A stretch of DNA of 64,000 nucleotides from Gymnogyps californianus (lineage: Eukaryota > Chordata > Aves > Accipitriformes > Cathartidae): assembly GCF_018139145.2 (NCBI RefSeq), contig NC_059478.1, forward strand, positions 26,257,001-26,321,000, in the 5' to 3' direction. The notes beneath the pieces are model-generated. The model was not told where the DNA came from. It searched no databases and saw only the letters and a program-made list of their open reading frames with translations. Every line of letters starts with the position of its first letter. Within the stretch, counting starts at the first letter, position 1. Of the stretch, positions 15,901 through 28,567 are shown in pieces. The translations under genes were made by a program, and so were the position numbers.

Positions 15901-18900
15901 AGTGAGGGCCAGCCCTTATTAATCACCAGGAGTCCCCATGAAGGTGTGATCTTTGGGAGGCCTCCAACACAGGGATAGAGGTTCAACCTCAAGTCCCTCT
16001 GCTGCAGTAATCTCAATGCATGAATGTGTAGGAAACTGGGCGCTGCTAGGTATAGCATTTGAAGAACCACTTGCTCTGTGCTCTGCATTAATCTTTTACA
16101 GCTCTTGGCTGATCCTTCTCTCATTTCCCTTTGCACTGGATAAATCCCAGCAGGGATCTAGAAAGGACCTTCCAAAGTGATAGCATGTGCCTTGGCCTGA
16201 GATCCTGTTTCTAGTTAAAGGTGTCTCTCAGTACCATCGCATTTTCAAGCATCTCAAGGCCTTGCTGACACCACCCTGCTTTGAGCTTGAGGCCAGGGAC
16301 TCACCAGAGGTTTAAGAATCAGAGCCAGCAGCTTCTTCCCCAGCCTTGGGATCTTGTAGCAATTCACCTGTGATTTCAAGCTTGGATCTACAATACCTCC
16401 TGTGCTGAGAGACGACAAGAGGAGGGGATCATGCCAGAGAAGCTGTTTGCCCTTTCTCAGAAACCTGAGTATCTCTTGTTTGGGGTGGGCGAGATGATGG
16501 GCTTGTTTTGCCTCTGTGTTGTGCTCATGGGCGTGGGGATGGAGGTGTTTTACAGCACTCCTGCCAGAGGGCTCCTACTTACAACAAGTCCAACCAAGCA
16601 CGGCCTCCATCAGCAAAAAACGTCTTCAAAAACAGTTCAGTCATGACATATTGAATCCGAGGTGGAGAAAAGGGCACCAGCTGCACCAAAACACAAGATT
16701 ATGTGGCAGCCTGGGGATGTGAATGATTTCCAAGGCCTGACTGTGGACCTGTGGGGATGTGAATAATTTCCAAGGCCTTCCAAGGACTTGTGACTCTTCA
16801 AAGGCAGAGCAGCACCTCCTTGGGCTCCACATGCCAACGGAGGCCCTGGTTCAACCCTTTACCAGCCCAGGCATCTCCCCGTGGGATTATTCCTCCCTGA
16901 TGGCTGTTTGGCTCAGCTCTGAGATCTCTCCAGAGCTGTTTCCTCCTCCATCCTGCTCCAGGCAGCCACTAAGCCAGAAACTGCACCAGTTTCCTGCCTG
17001 TCCCAGCAGAATCGACATCTGCTCAGACATGGACTCATTTTACTATGAAGAGCACCACTAGCATGTTTCCAAAGGGAAAGGTGTTTGCCATCCCATGTCC
17101 CGTGGTCCTTTTCCCTCAGTGGTCCAGGAAGGACAGAAGCCTTCGTGGACATTGGGGAGGAAGGGGAAAAACGCCTCTCAGAGCCCTGCTGGGGAACAAC
17201 AGACCTAGAAAATGCTGGGGCAACCTTCCAGAGTCAAATGCAGCACTTTATGGATCCTGCTGTCTGGTGTGGACCACAGCCACCAGATCAGAGATGGATT
17301 CGTTACACCCCTGGCCCCTTGAAGGTACAAGCTTGCTAATTGCTAGTGCTGTTTCCTCATGAGATGCACTGCTACCCCAGGTAGGTGTGTGTCTGCATTG
17401 AGTACGTGGCTGTAGTAACTTAATCCCGTACCTCTGATGACAGGTCATTTATCCCACAACTGGGCTTGGGGGCTCTATGTCTGGTTTCTGAAGGGTGATT
17501 TCAGCAGCGAGGAGCGAAGCTGGGGACACCTTGGGGAGAAGAGCGTGGGGGGGTTGTGCTCACCTGGTGCCCGGCTGCCTGCAGAGCCCCCCTGGTTTCC
17601 TGCACCGCCCGCCGCATGCAAGGGGGCAGCGGGAAGTAGCCATCCGTGTCGTAGTACCCGACCCGCAGGGGAGCAGAGCTGGAGTACACCTGGAGCAAAG
17701 GAGCCACCAGTTAAGCTTTTCCAACCCTGCTAGGGGTAGGACTGCCCCCATGCTGAAGCCCACTGCAGAAGGGGACAAAAGCTCCAGATGTTGGGGAGTA
17801 ACAAATTTTCTGGTTTGCTGCTTATAGTTTCTATAAGTTACCCTTTCCAAATGTCCACCTCTGCCTTTTTCTCTAGCCTCCCCTTCATCCCTCCCTTTAG
17901 ATAGAGCACAGCCACTCAAGACCAGTAGATTCAAGCATTGCTACAAAGGATGTAGGTGGAAAAACCTCCTCAAATTCATCTGCTGCAGAGGGAAAGGAAA
18001 CGTCCTCAGTCAAGAGATTTGCTGCAGGAGTTTCTGATCCTGTCTCATCTTCCCCTACAAATCTCCAGCTTTTTGCTCCTGGTGTTGCCTTCCTCCCCAC
18101 TCTTTGCTGGGGTCTCTCAATCTGATAAACTACACGCCAACTGAGAAGGTGGAAAGGATAACTACTTGTTAACCTATTTTTTTCTAATAATTACGAATTG
18201 TGCCCTCAAAGAGAGCTAACAAGTTACTGGAAACCAGTACTGTAAAGATAATTGGACCCTTAAAGAATGCATATGTTGAGCATGCACCACCCTCAAAAGA
18301 AGCAGGGCTTGCTGACTTAAGGACTCACCTCCTCATCGAAGGGCATGGGGGGCACGGTGGGGTCCAGCCGGAACATCTCCTCACAGAGCAGCGCCTTCAT
18401 GCACAGGGCCAGGCTGTCCACATCTCTCGCCATCGGCCCCAGTGCACAAGGAACTGGAGTGGGACGAGAGCAAACATCCACGTTAAGCAAACGGGTGCAC
18501 CAAACAGTGGTCCACCCCTCTGCATGGCCACGTTGGCTGCAAGGGATGATCAGGCAATAAGGTGGGATGTTTCAGATGGACTCTGGACAGATCTTGGTTG
18601 TCTCAGGCTTTCCTCAGGCCTAGAGGAGGACATAGGACTCTTCATAGCATATAGAGAAAAGCAATTAAAAATTCATGTACCTGCCAGGATCCCATTGACT
18701 GGGACACTCACTCCGGACAGGCTGTGGGAAAAGAAAAAGAAGTATGTTGTCATTTCGGTAACAGTGAGATATTCCCGATACGTTTGAATAGCATAGTGAC
18801 GTCTTCAGTTCAGGAACTGAACCAGAAGGAAATTATTAAAAGTATTTGATTTATGTGAAACAAAATTTTGGTCAAAATGAAAAAAAAACCCTAAACCCCA

Positions 18901-21900
18901 ACAAATCTTAATTTCGGTTTAACAAAAATGTTCCATTTTGGCATTATTTAACCACTTTAGCCCCCTTTTCCTTTTAACTCCAGGCCAGATTTACAATGAA
19001 AACATGGCCATTTCCCCACAAAATCTGACAACGCTGCCCCTTGGGAGAGGTTTTGAGCAAAGCAAGCCAGCCTTTAAGAAACTGTCCTCCTCTCTTTTCC
19101 CCCAAGTACTCACTGAGTACCTTGCCCCTTCCGCTGAGTTTGACAATTAGCAGGCTCCTTGCAGGGTGGGAAGGGCAGACCCCAGCACCTACCTGAGCCT
19201 TTCGGCCGTGGGTTTGAGCCCGCACAGCCCGCAAAAGCTGGATGGCAGGCGGATGCTGCCACCGATGTCCGAGCCGATGCCCAGGATGGAGCCTCCCCCT
19301 GCGATCAGAGCTCCCTCCCCTCCCGAGGAGCCCCGGGGCTCTTCTGGAGGTTTAAGGGGTTCAAGGTCTGGCCGAAGATGGGATTGCTGCAGTCGTAGCT
19401 GGGAAGAAAACCAGCAAGCAGGCTGTCAGGAGCAGCCTAATGCCTTGAGTTTGTTGGCTCTCCCTTGCAGTGAGGTTATGTGGCACAGCCAACCCCATCC
19501 TTCCATCCCGTAAATCCCTCGGGACACGGCTCATTCCCATGAGCCTCCACTCTCCCTCCCATGCACAAGTGCACTTGATTGCTCTGATGTCATGGTAGGT
19601 TTTTTTCCTCTTGGTCTTATCTGAAAGCTATTTTCAGTTGAACTGAGATTGTTGGCAGCTGATGGAAGAGGGACTCATCCAGGCAACATCTCAGGAGACA
19701 GGAAGGAGCCTGTCCTGGGACCTACAGGCTGGGTTTTAGCTTCAGGAGCACAACCAGAGGAAAGATTTCTAATGATGTATGTTACTTGAAGAGGGATTGC
19801 GGCACGTTGGTCATTGCAAATGGGATGGCCCCTTGTCTCTTCAAAACCTTGACGAGGACGCTGTCCTCCTGCACCGGAGTGCCCAGGCATTGCACAAGCC
19901 CACAGGTTGACAGATGCCCCTGCAGAGGGGAGAAATGACAACGGATACGGTCAGCGCAGTTCCCCTGCAGGTTTGGAAGGATGATGTGGTGTCCCCTTTT
20001 GAGGGGTGGGCAGGTACTAACCCACTCCCTTGCAAGCCCTTGCATGAAGGGCCAAGGACTCCCTCTCCTTCCATCCTTGGCAGAGGGCTGCCAAGCACTT
20101 ACAGGGTTAAGGCTTCTCCTGAAGCTGTCCTCGCTCTTTTCCATGCTATTTCTCTCCCCTAACCCAGATGCAACTCCATAGGTGCACTAGCTCAGGATCA
20201 AACCCAGTGTCCTCCTGTCCAAGTGAAGCCACCAGTGGATGTTCAGCGAGGGAATATACATCCCAGGCAAACACAGTGTGATCCTTTTTCAGTTAGCCTT
20301 GGTGTTTGGGGCTTGCTTTGGGCTTAGAGCCCTAATAACTGTGTTGGTAAGTCAACATGGAGGAGACTGCCTAACAAATTCAGCTCAGGAGTGTGTGGTC
20401 AATCCTCATCAGGGCCTGTCTGTGAGGGGGTCCCTGGTGCGTCTCATACACAGGCTTTTTGCTAAGGGGCTCGGTGGTCAGGCTACAGCACAACAGGTAT
20501 TTGAGGTTAATGGTTCCTGCTACTAATGACTTTCTAGAAGCTGAGCCATGTTCTTATCCCTGATACTGCAAACCTCTGAGTATAAGTCTGAGTTATGGCC
20601 CAAATGACCATGTAGCCCAGCCTGTGCTGTCTCACACACCAGGAAAGAAATAATTTGGGTGTATAACTATTCACCCCTTGGTTTTTTGCTGATGGAGGCT
20701 TCTAACTGCCAGGGTTGCAGCTGCAATGAGATGTGGGGCCACAGCTTCAGACCCAGCCAGGCTTCCCGTGGTGTAACCAGGGAGGGATTGGGCCATTTCC
20801 CCATTCTCTGTGTCCCACCACTTTACCACCCAGCCCACCTCACAACGGGACACTTCATGGGCAGAAAGGGAAGCACCTTGTGGCCGATGTGATCCTTGAT
20901 GCTGACGGGGATGCCATAGAGCAGCCCTTTCTCCTTCTGCTGTTGTATTTCCTGGAGCTGCTCCTCACATTCTGGGATAAAATGTCGCAAGCAGTTTGTC
21001 TGCTGGGTCACTTCCAGGGCCTTTGCCGGACACGTGGAGGAATAGGTATTAGTTAAGAACAGCATCATTACACAGCTGCTTTCAGTAGCTACCTGGATCT
21101 TCAAAACAAGGGCTAGTGGCTTGGCATGAACGGTAACACCCTCCCAAGAGCATCCCAGCTGAACCCATCTCAAAGGACTGTCCAGTGATGGGTCTGACCC
21201 AGGAGATGGAGAGATCCCTGCCTTTTCATATCTTTCTCCTGATATCTGCTATATTAAAGTCTTGTCATAATCACCAGCTCCAACAAGTCTTCTCAGCCAC
21301 CAGCCCACACACTATGGTATGGAGAACATAAGTGATTTGCCCATCACACTGCGGACAGGCACTCACCTTCTCTAAGTAGGTGTAGAGGACAGTCTTGGGG
21401 GACAGAGACCCCTCCCGCAGTCTCCCAGTAAGTTCCAGCAGGGGCAGGGACAGGATGGCATCTGTCTGGACACTGGGGACCTGCAAGGGGAAGATGGTGG
21501 GAATGCCAGGACAGCAGCTCCAGTTACCCTTTGGCTCAGGGGGAGAAGTCTCTTACGTTTTGCCAACATTATCAACAGAGCTTGCTGGAAAGGCAAACCC
21601 TGCATGTGAGGGTTCAGACCTTGAGCTGCTGAGTGTTTCATCCTGAGTTTGGATGTCATGAACATGATGCAAACACAGGAGCCTAGCTGTCTCTGCAGGT
21701 GTAGAAGAGCTTCATGCATCCACTGCAGCAGAGGACAAGACAATGCCTCACATCAGAGCCTTCCTCCTGGAAATGTGGGACTTTTACCCACTGATCAAGA
21801 GGTAATCATCTCAGCTGAGCAAGCACCAGCCTGGGCAGAAGGTACCCAAGTCCTTGCACACAAGTCTTGGGCTGGCCCTTCACCCCTCAGAATGGGTACA

Positions 21901-23066
21901 GGCAGTGTGGGTCAGCCCAGTCTGAGGACAAACATCTCATAGCTCAAGCCCAGCAAACTGCAAAGGAGTCAGTAGGGACTCAGAGGTGGGTAAGGTCTAC
22001 TCAGGTGGAGAAGACTGGCAGTTCTCAGTGCCAGCTTTTTTGAAGGTTTTGTATTGTATTTATAGATATATATAAAAAAAAGGTTGTAAAGATAGGTATC
22101 ACTTGTAGCTGGTATGCTTTATCTCCAGGTACGTTACCTGTGTAAACACGAGCTGGTTTAACCAGTACCTACTCAGAAGTGAATGGAGCAGGAAAGAAAA
22201 GTGGTTAGAAATCAGTGTTGCAGTAGGAATTCAGGGCCACATCCATGCTGGTTGGGTGCCTGCCTCATTCGTCCCCATGTCGTGTCCTGGTTGCTCCCAG
22301 GGGACACTGAATGCCCTGTGCTTCATTAGGGTTAAGTTAGGCCAAGCATCTTCTGGGCAGCCTGCTGGGCCAGCAGGTCTCACTTGCTGGGAACCCTAGT
22401 GAAAGCCCTCTTGAAGACTCTCCAAGAGCCAGCCAGAAGCCAGGTTTTAGAGACAAGATAGAGGGATGTGGACAGATGTGTAAACTTAGTTAGGAAGAGG
22501 AAAAAGCTTTCTTGCTTCTACTCATAGAGACAAGAGACATTTCTAGAGCCTGAAAGAACTGGGTTTTGGATCAATGAAGGTCCAGTGCTTCATCACCTGT
22601 GTTGTCCAAAACCCTTTCCTAGTGACTAATTCACATCTCCCTGGCTGTAGACTCCCACCGCATCTCATCCAGCTTGAGGAGAGCAGTGAAATCCCTTCTT
22701 CCCAAGGCAGCCTTTCCTCTTGTTGAGGGCTGCTGGCACATCTCCCCTGGACTCCTCGTTATAAAAGCTATGAAGGCATGAGCTGGAAGGAGGAGCTGAA
22801 GAGCAACATCAGCAGACACCCCAGTGGGACTCACACCCCCCAGAAGGATGGGTTACCTGCTCCCTGAACTGCTGGACAGCCTTTGCCATTTTCTTCACAC
22901 CCTCATCCTGGGTCCTCAGAGCCTCTTCCATTTTCTTCTGGATCTGCCTTTTGCCCAGCCATTTCCAGACCACCACGGCTGCTGCTGAGCTGCACAGCAG
23001 GACGAGGGCAGTAGAAGGATCTATCTCCCACTCTGGCAGGAGCTGTCTCAGCTGTTGCTGGATCAT
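12997..23066 (-). CDS. FAAH-like copy A, fatty-acid amide hydrolase with a one-base frameshift in exon 5
   Basis: Fifteen exons: 23066-22857, 21480-21367, 21020-20877, 19919-19786, 19398-19193, 18721-18681, 18453-18329, 17689-17564, 16680-16583, 16404-16305, 15442-15399, 14923-14884, 14416-14308, 13955-13810, 13122-12997. All splice sites are good. The start [13 protein letters not shown] is followed by a membrane helix ([17 protein letters not shown]). The triad lysine is in [10 protein letters not shown] (exon 3) and the serines are coded by exon 5. Exon 5 is 206 bases, against 207 in copies C and D: CCCC at 19331-19334 replaces five C, which shifts the frame just before the first triad serine and brings a TGA at 19305-19307. 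Without the shift the product would be about 587 aa. This is either a recent null allele or pseudogene, or a sequence error in a homopolymer. Confidence 0.9.
13609..13649. repeat. 17-base tandem repeat in copy A intron 14
   Basis: GGGGCTTAGTGTTTTTT occurs twice head to tail, followed by a partial third unit. Confidence 0.85.
16712..16778. repeat. Direct repeat, period 40, in copy A intron 8
   Basis: TGGGGATGTGAATGATTTCC at 16712 recurs at 16752 with one difference, and both units continue into AAGGCCT. It lies just upstream, in transcript direction, of exon 9. Confidence 0.8.
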
Positions 23067-24829
23067 AACGTGGCCTTCTGGTCTCCAGGGATGGAATGAG
23101 AAAGAAAAGCAAGGCAGGAGCAGGAGACCTTCCCTGCCTCCCCAGACCTGTCCCTCCTCCCAACACCACTGCCTTGAGTCAGCAAATAGTTTGTAAGTCC
23201 AAAGCTGACCCCTGCAAAGCTGCCTTCAGTGGACCGTGCAGTGGAGAATGTTTGACTGGGAAATGGAAAAGGTGAAGTTTGGCCAATGAACCTTGGGGCG
23301 TTGGGTTTATAGGTGCTTTCTGTACTGCGGGAAGTTCTCGGCTGGGGAGGAAGGGCTGTGGGATCAGCTAAACAAAAGAAGCAAGGAAATAGCTGCTCTC
23401 CTATTTCCTGTGTAGCCTGAGAGGACAATGAGAGAAGGGGAAAAAACAGCTTGAAATCACAAGACTTCCCTGCACCGGGATGGGGAATGGTATGATGAGA
23501 GGATGCATAGGTGTGGGGTACCCACTCGCTCCCCAAATCCCTCAGCCTATGCGGCTCCCATGGTGGCCAAAGGTGCTTTCAGGAGGCCTGTGGGATAGGG
23601 CTTCGCACTGCCGTGACGTCTGCATGCACCAGAAGGTGCATGTTCCACCCCATGACAGAGCGTGCTGGTATTGCCTTAGGAGTGGAAAATCCCACAGGGT
23701 TGCAGGCCAGAAGCAAACTATTTCCAACAAACATTGGGACCGTAGTGTCTGAAGTCTTTCCAGCACAGATGCCTCTTGCTACAAGCACACAAGAACCATG
23801 TACTGAGCTGAAGGCAACAACCCAGCCAACATCAGCCCCCCCCCAAATGCCATGGTCTGTCTGTGATCTTTGCTGGTTTTGGATGGTGGATCCTCCTATG
23901 GGTCCCACCTTGAAAAAGATTTTTGGGCAGCTGGATTGTGCATTACAAAACTTTGCAAGGTTGCACTTGATGGCCAGAGGTCCAGAAACTGATCCTTCTC
24001 CAACAGAGTGTGGAACTGGATATGGAAAGGAAGGTGAAGAGCCTTCTCCCATCAGGGCTAGGTAGTCCTCTAATGCTTGATTTTCCATCCATTTTCACGT
24101 CCATTCTTAGCGGTTATAAGAGTTCACTGTTTTCTGTAACAATTTGTGTCAGCAGCAAATGTTGTTTTCTTTGTTCTTAACTGGGGAAATTCATGACGGA
24201 CTCTGAACAAAATTGGCTTTGGCATCCCCTAAGAATCACTCTGGAGCTGACAGCAATTAGCTACGTGGTAACAAATTAAGCTGGCCTTTTACTGTGTTCC
24301 CTTTCAGTGGCACCCTTGCTCAGCGGATGCCTCCTCAGCTAAGGCACTGCTGGCTCTACGAGAGCAGCGGCATGGGGACATGCCTGCAGCCCATCCAGCT
24401 CCCGCTCCTGCCCCATGGTGCTGGCTGCAGCAGGTGCCTCTGGAAGGCGCATGTGAACTGGGTCAGCACGCAGCAATACCCAGCCCTCTCTCAGCCTCCG
24501 GGAATCCGTGCAAGGGCTTCCCGAGGCAGAGGTGGGCTCTTTGCCTATGTGACAGCAACATAACCTCTGTGATGGGCTGAGCGGATGTGGGAGGTTTTTT
24601 TTCCCTTCCTGGAAAGTGTCAGGGCATTGGCGTCCCACATCCGCTTGTGCATGGGGACCTGTGCTCCGATCCTGCCCTTTAGACACTTGGCAAATGTTTA
24701 ACAGAGCCAGAGCCAGCTGTGTCCGGACCTACTTGGCATTTCAAAGGGCAGATTTATCAGCAGGCGCAGCTGCGTTTCCAGGTGGCCAGATGCTGCTGCG
24801 GAAGCCCCTTTCCCTATAAATGGGTGAGC
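23067..24829. other. Gap between FAAH copy A and pseudogene B; possible copy A promoter
   Basis: No gene was seen and there is no CpG island. On the minus strand TATAAA is present at 23311-23306, about 240 bases upstream of the copy A start codon, with a CCAAT-type sequence (on the plus strand) near 23283. This could be a TATA-type promoter of copy A. The rest shows nothing recognisable. Confidence 0.35.
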
Positions 24830-27800
24830 ATCTCCACCTCTTTTATGAACCAGAGGCACGGCTACTCCTGCCACTGCAAGGCCACAGACGGCACGGCCAC
24901 GTGCAGCCCCACGGCTCCCTGCAGCAGGGACACAGGCAGTGGGGAGTGACTGGAGGGAGCGAGGGTTGAATCCACCCTCAGGACTGGGACGGTTTCAAAA
25001 TGCAAGCTTGTTTTGCACCCTCCGAGTAGACCCGCTGAGGTACTCCAAGAGCCATATGAAATTAAAGAGTCCCTGCCACGGAGGGGAGCAGCTACCTGGA
25101 GGCAGATGGGCTGGGTCACAGTGGGTTTGTGTGGCCCCACATCTAGGCAAAGGGGAGGAAGGGATGCTTGGGAGAAAAGTCTGCCAAGAAAGAGACCACT
25201 CTCCCCATGGGGAAACTGAGGCAGGGAAGCAAAGGGATGTCCCAAGTCAAATCTCAAGTCCGTAGCAGAGGAGGCAGGCCTGCCTGACTCACAGGTCAGC
25301 ATTCACTCCTCCACATTGCACTAGTGTGCACTGAACAACTGTCGTGGTTTAACAGCAGCCGGCAACTAAGCACCACACAGCCGCTCGCTCACTCCCTTCA
25401 TCCAGTGGGATGAGGGAGAGCATCGGGGAAAAAAAAAGTAAAACTCGCGGATTGAGATAAAGACAGTTTAACAGGACAGAAAAGGAAGAAAATAATAATA
25501 ATGGTAATAATAATAAGAAAATGATAATAATAATATTAAAAGAATTAGAATATACAAAACAAGCGATGCACAATGTAATTTCTCACCGCTCACTGACCAA
25601 TGCCCAATCAGTTCCCGAGCAGTGGTCCCTGGCCAGCTTTCCCCCCAGTTTATATACTGGGCATGATGTCATACGGTATGGAATATTCCTTTGGCCAGTT
25701 TGGGTCAGCTGTCCTGGCGGTGTCCCCTCCCAGCTTCTTGTGCCCCTCCAGCCTTCTTGCTGGCTGGGCATGAGAAACTGACAAAATCCTTGACTTAGTA
25801 TAAACACTACTTAGCAACAACTAAAAACATCAGTGTGTTATCAACATTATTCTCATACTAAATCCAAAACACAACACTATACCAGCTACTAGGAAGAAAA
25901 TTAACTCTATCCCAGCCAAAACCAGGACAAAACCCAAGGCCAAGTGCAACATCTTTGCAATGTTTTTCTCACCTGACTCGATCCAGGTCCAAGGACAAAC
26001 TCACCAGGGGAGTTAAGATGAAAGCCAAGACCCTTTTCACAAGAAGAGCCAGCCTGTAGCAGCTGGTCTGGGATTTCGTTGTGGCATCCACATCATCTCC
26101 TTCACTTTGGACCATCACAGAAAAAAGGCAGTTAGACCAACTCAGGCAGTCCCCTCCTGTCCCCAGCAAGAGCTGCACCGTCTTTGTGTGCAAAAGCAAA
26201 ACTGCGCTGACATACTCTCATCACACTCCATCCAACACCTTCAGCTCTCAGGCAGGCTGGGTTTTGACAGAAATTTTCTATAACTAAACTATCTTCCCTC
26301 TAAATTGGTAATAATTTTTTTTTAAGTCAGCTTTGCCTCCATTTTGATTAAAATGACAAAGAATAAATCCTGACAGTTGTATCTCATGTTCATGTTTTTG
26401 GAACCACTCTGATATGCTTTTTTCAAAACAATTGACAAAATGACGTATGTTAACTACACTGCCCTGAAAGAATTTTAAAGTCATTTCACAAAATGCTGAA
26501 ATCACAGTGAAATGGGCTGGTCCCCTCTGGCGAAGTTGTTCCAGTTGGCTCAGAGGCCTGAATAAATGTTTTCTGGGAACTCTCCAGTTTCTGACTCATT
26601 TCAGCCTGGAATTTCTTTTTGAAGCATGAGACTTTCCTCAATTCCAGTCCAACTCCGCCAACAGTCACAGAACAAAACAGCTGGTAAGAAACTTGCCACT
26701 ACTTAATCTGTACTTTTCCAACAACCAAGAACATCAGTTGAGAGGTGAGGGTCTGTTTATATCAACCCTTTTTCTCATTGCTCAGCCAGGACCCTGTTGG
26801 CTCTCCCTGAATAAACTGCAACAGGATGGGGAGAGAAACCTCCCATATCAACCCTCACACCTCTGACAACAGGAGCTGCTTTCTCTCCTGACCATGCTGA
26901 CATCTTTCCCACTTTTGTGGGTATTGCACTATTTTCCTTGGGCCTTTCCATAGCCAAGTGGGTTGTATGGATCCTACTTACAACTTCCCCAGCAAGGTAG
27001 AGACACCATCAGCAAAGATGCTGCAGAGAGCTGTTAGTTCTTCACCAGAACTTCCATCATGCCTGGTGTCTTGCACAGGTCTGTCCCCACCGAGTGACAG
27101 CAGACACTTCAGTGCCCTGATGGTGAAGGACTGGGATGTTCCCAGCTGCTCCATGGCTGGGCACAAAGCTTACAGCAGGAAGTTGGGCTTTTCGCTGGTC
27201 TCACCATGGGCAAGCAGGGCAGGGAGGAAGGAAGCCAGGTGATTTGAGCGCAAAGTAGGAGAACAGTAATGGGGGGGGGAAGAAAGAAAAAAGAAAAAAA
27301 AAGAAAAGAGCAGACTGAGACCGTGCTTGGAGAGATGAGGATTTGTGCAGCTAACAGCTGTTTCAGAGTGAAAGACGTACCAACCCTAATTCTTGCATTT
27401 TTGTGTTTCAAGGGTGAGCCTTGCTATGTCAAGGTGTTTCATTTCACCTATTTTTTAAACATTTGCTTTTAGCTACTTCAACTACCTCCTCCCTTGACAC
27501 TTGTTTGAAATGAATGCCTGGGATCCTGGAGGCGTTGGTGTCTCTAATGCCCTCTGCCACCTTCTGTTACGCCAGAGAGCTCTGTTCGCTTCGGATACTG
27601 TAAGAGGCCAACTGACCTGTTCTAACAACTCATGTTCTGCTGATATCAGTTATTCTAGAGAGTTTTACTTGCTCCTGATGTTGTGACTATACAAAGTCTA
27701 ACCTGCAAACTAAAGAAAAAACCCTGCAAAATAAAGTAAAACCAAATAAAAAAGCTGGATTGTCTGATGACTCAACCTCTCAACCTTGCTCAGTTACTTA

Positions 27801-28567
27801 TCTGGCTGCAGAATGAAATGTGGGTTGAGGGGAGCGGATTTTAATTCTTATTAAAATTAGGAGGAAGGAGGAAAAATGATCAAAGGTAAGACCGCAGCCA
27901 GGATATTGTGCTGGAAATGAGAGAAACTAGTAGAAAGAAAGCCCTTTTGGCACAAGCAGCATTTCTACCTAATTCTCCACGACAGACCACAGCCTTGACT
28001 TTGGTCAGCGCCAGGCAGCTGGACAAGCACTCTGCAAACACATGGTGCAGGTCTGCAAGGGCTGCAACAGCTTACGGTGAAGGAGCCATGGAAGGTTTTG
28101 AAACACAGTGGCACTGTGCTGGTGGGTGTGGGAAGGAGCTGACATCCTCTCTCCAGCCCGGAGGAGGTCTGGAGGAAGAATTCTCCTGCAAACCTGAAGT
28201 TATGCCCTACTAAAGGCCTTTCCCTCCTTGAGTTTCAGCGCCTGAGCTCACCAGACTGCTCTCAGCATCACCCTCTCCACTTTTCCCCCACATTTATGCA
28301 GCAATGCCAACGGACATCATGGACAACCTGTCTTGAGAAGGACCTTGAGTTTTACTCAGGAAGGTGCTTTGCTCTCTGCCAAGCTGAGGTACTTACCTGC
28401 TCTTTAAATTCCTGAACAGACCCCTACATCTGGTCCAAACCTGTATCTTGTTTCCCCCATGACTTGTCCATCTTCTTCTGGACTTGTCTCCACTTCATCC
28501 ACTTCAGTGCCAGGAGAGCTTTGGCTGAGCTGCAGACCAAGCTCTGCTTCAGTATCTGCTGGACCAT
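24830..28567 (-). pseudogene. FAAH copy B, decayed tandem copy (exons 1, 9, 10, 15 remain)
   Basis: Exon 1 remnant 28567-28397 starts MVQQILKQSLVCSSAKALL, keeps its GTAAGT donor and has an in-frame TAG at 28426-28424. Exon 9 remnant about 27079-26982 ends ELTALCSIFADGVSTLLGKL with a good donor; its 5' half is degraded. Exon 10 at 26104-26005 is a full 100 bases, open, with both splice sites, and reads GDDVDATTKSQTSCYRLALL. Exon 15 remnant about 24930-24840 reads GAVGLHVAVPSVALQWQE and then hits TAG at 24864-24862, where the other copies have GAG. I found no trace of exons 2-8 or 11-14. The wording matches copies A and C better than D. A solo LTR sits between exons 10 and 15. Confidence 0.88.
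25340..25929 (-). mobile_element. Solo LTR of an avian endogenous retrovirus
   Basis: In minus orientation the element begins TGTCCTGGTTTTGGCTGGG and ends TTAAACCACGACA, so it has TG...CA ends inside a short imperfect inverted repeat. A TATATAA box is at 25656-25649, and A/T-rich triplet repeats follow in the part beyond the promoter. No retroviral coding sequence is attached. Flanking 5-base sequences (ACAAC and AAACC) are not a clear target duplication. It matches the element at 57818-58403 along its whole length. Confidence 0.8.

Noticed and set aside
25340..25929. A complete provirus
   Set aside because: Only LTR sequence is present; there are no gag, pol or env frames next to either LTR, so both are solo LTRs.
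27908..28213. A 101-codon open frame on the plus strand near pseudogene B
   Set aside because: No recognisable domain, no splice or promoter support, and the length is within chance.
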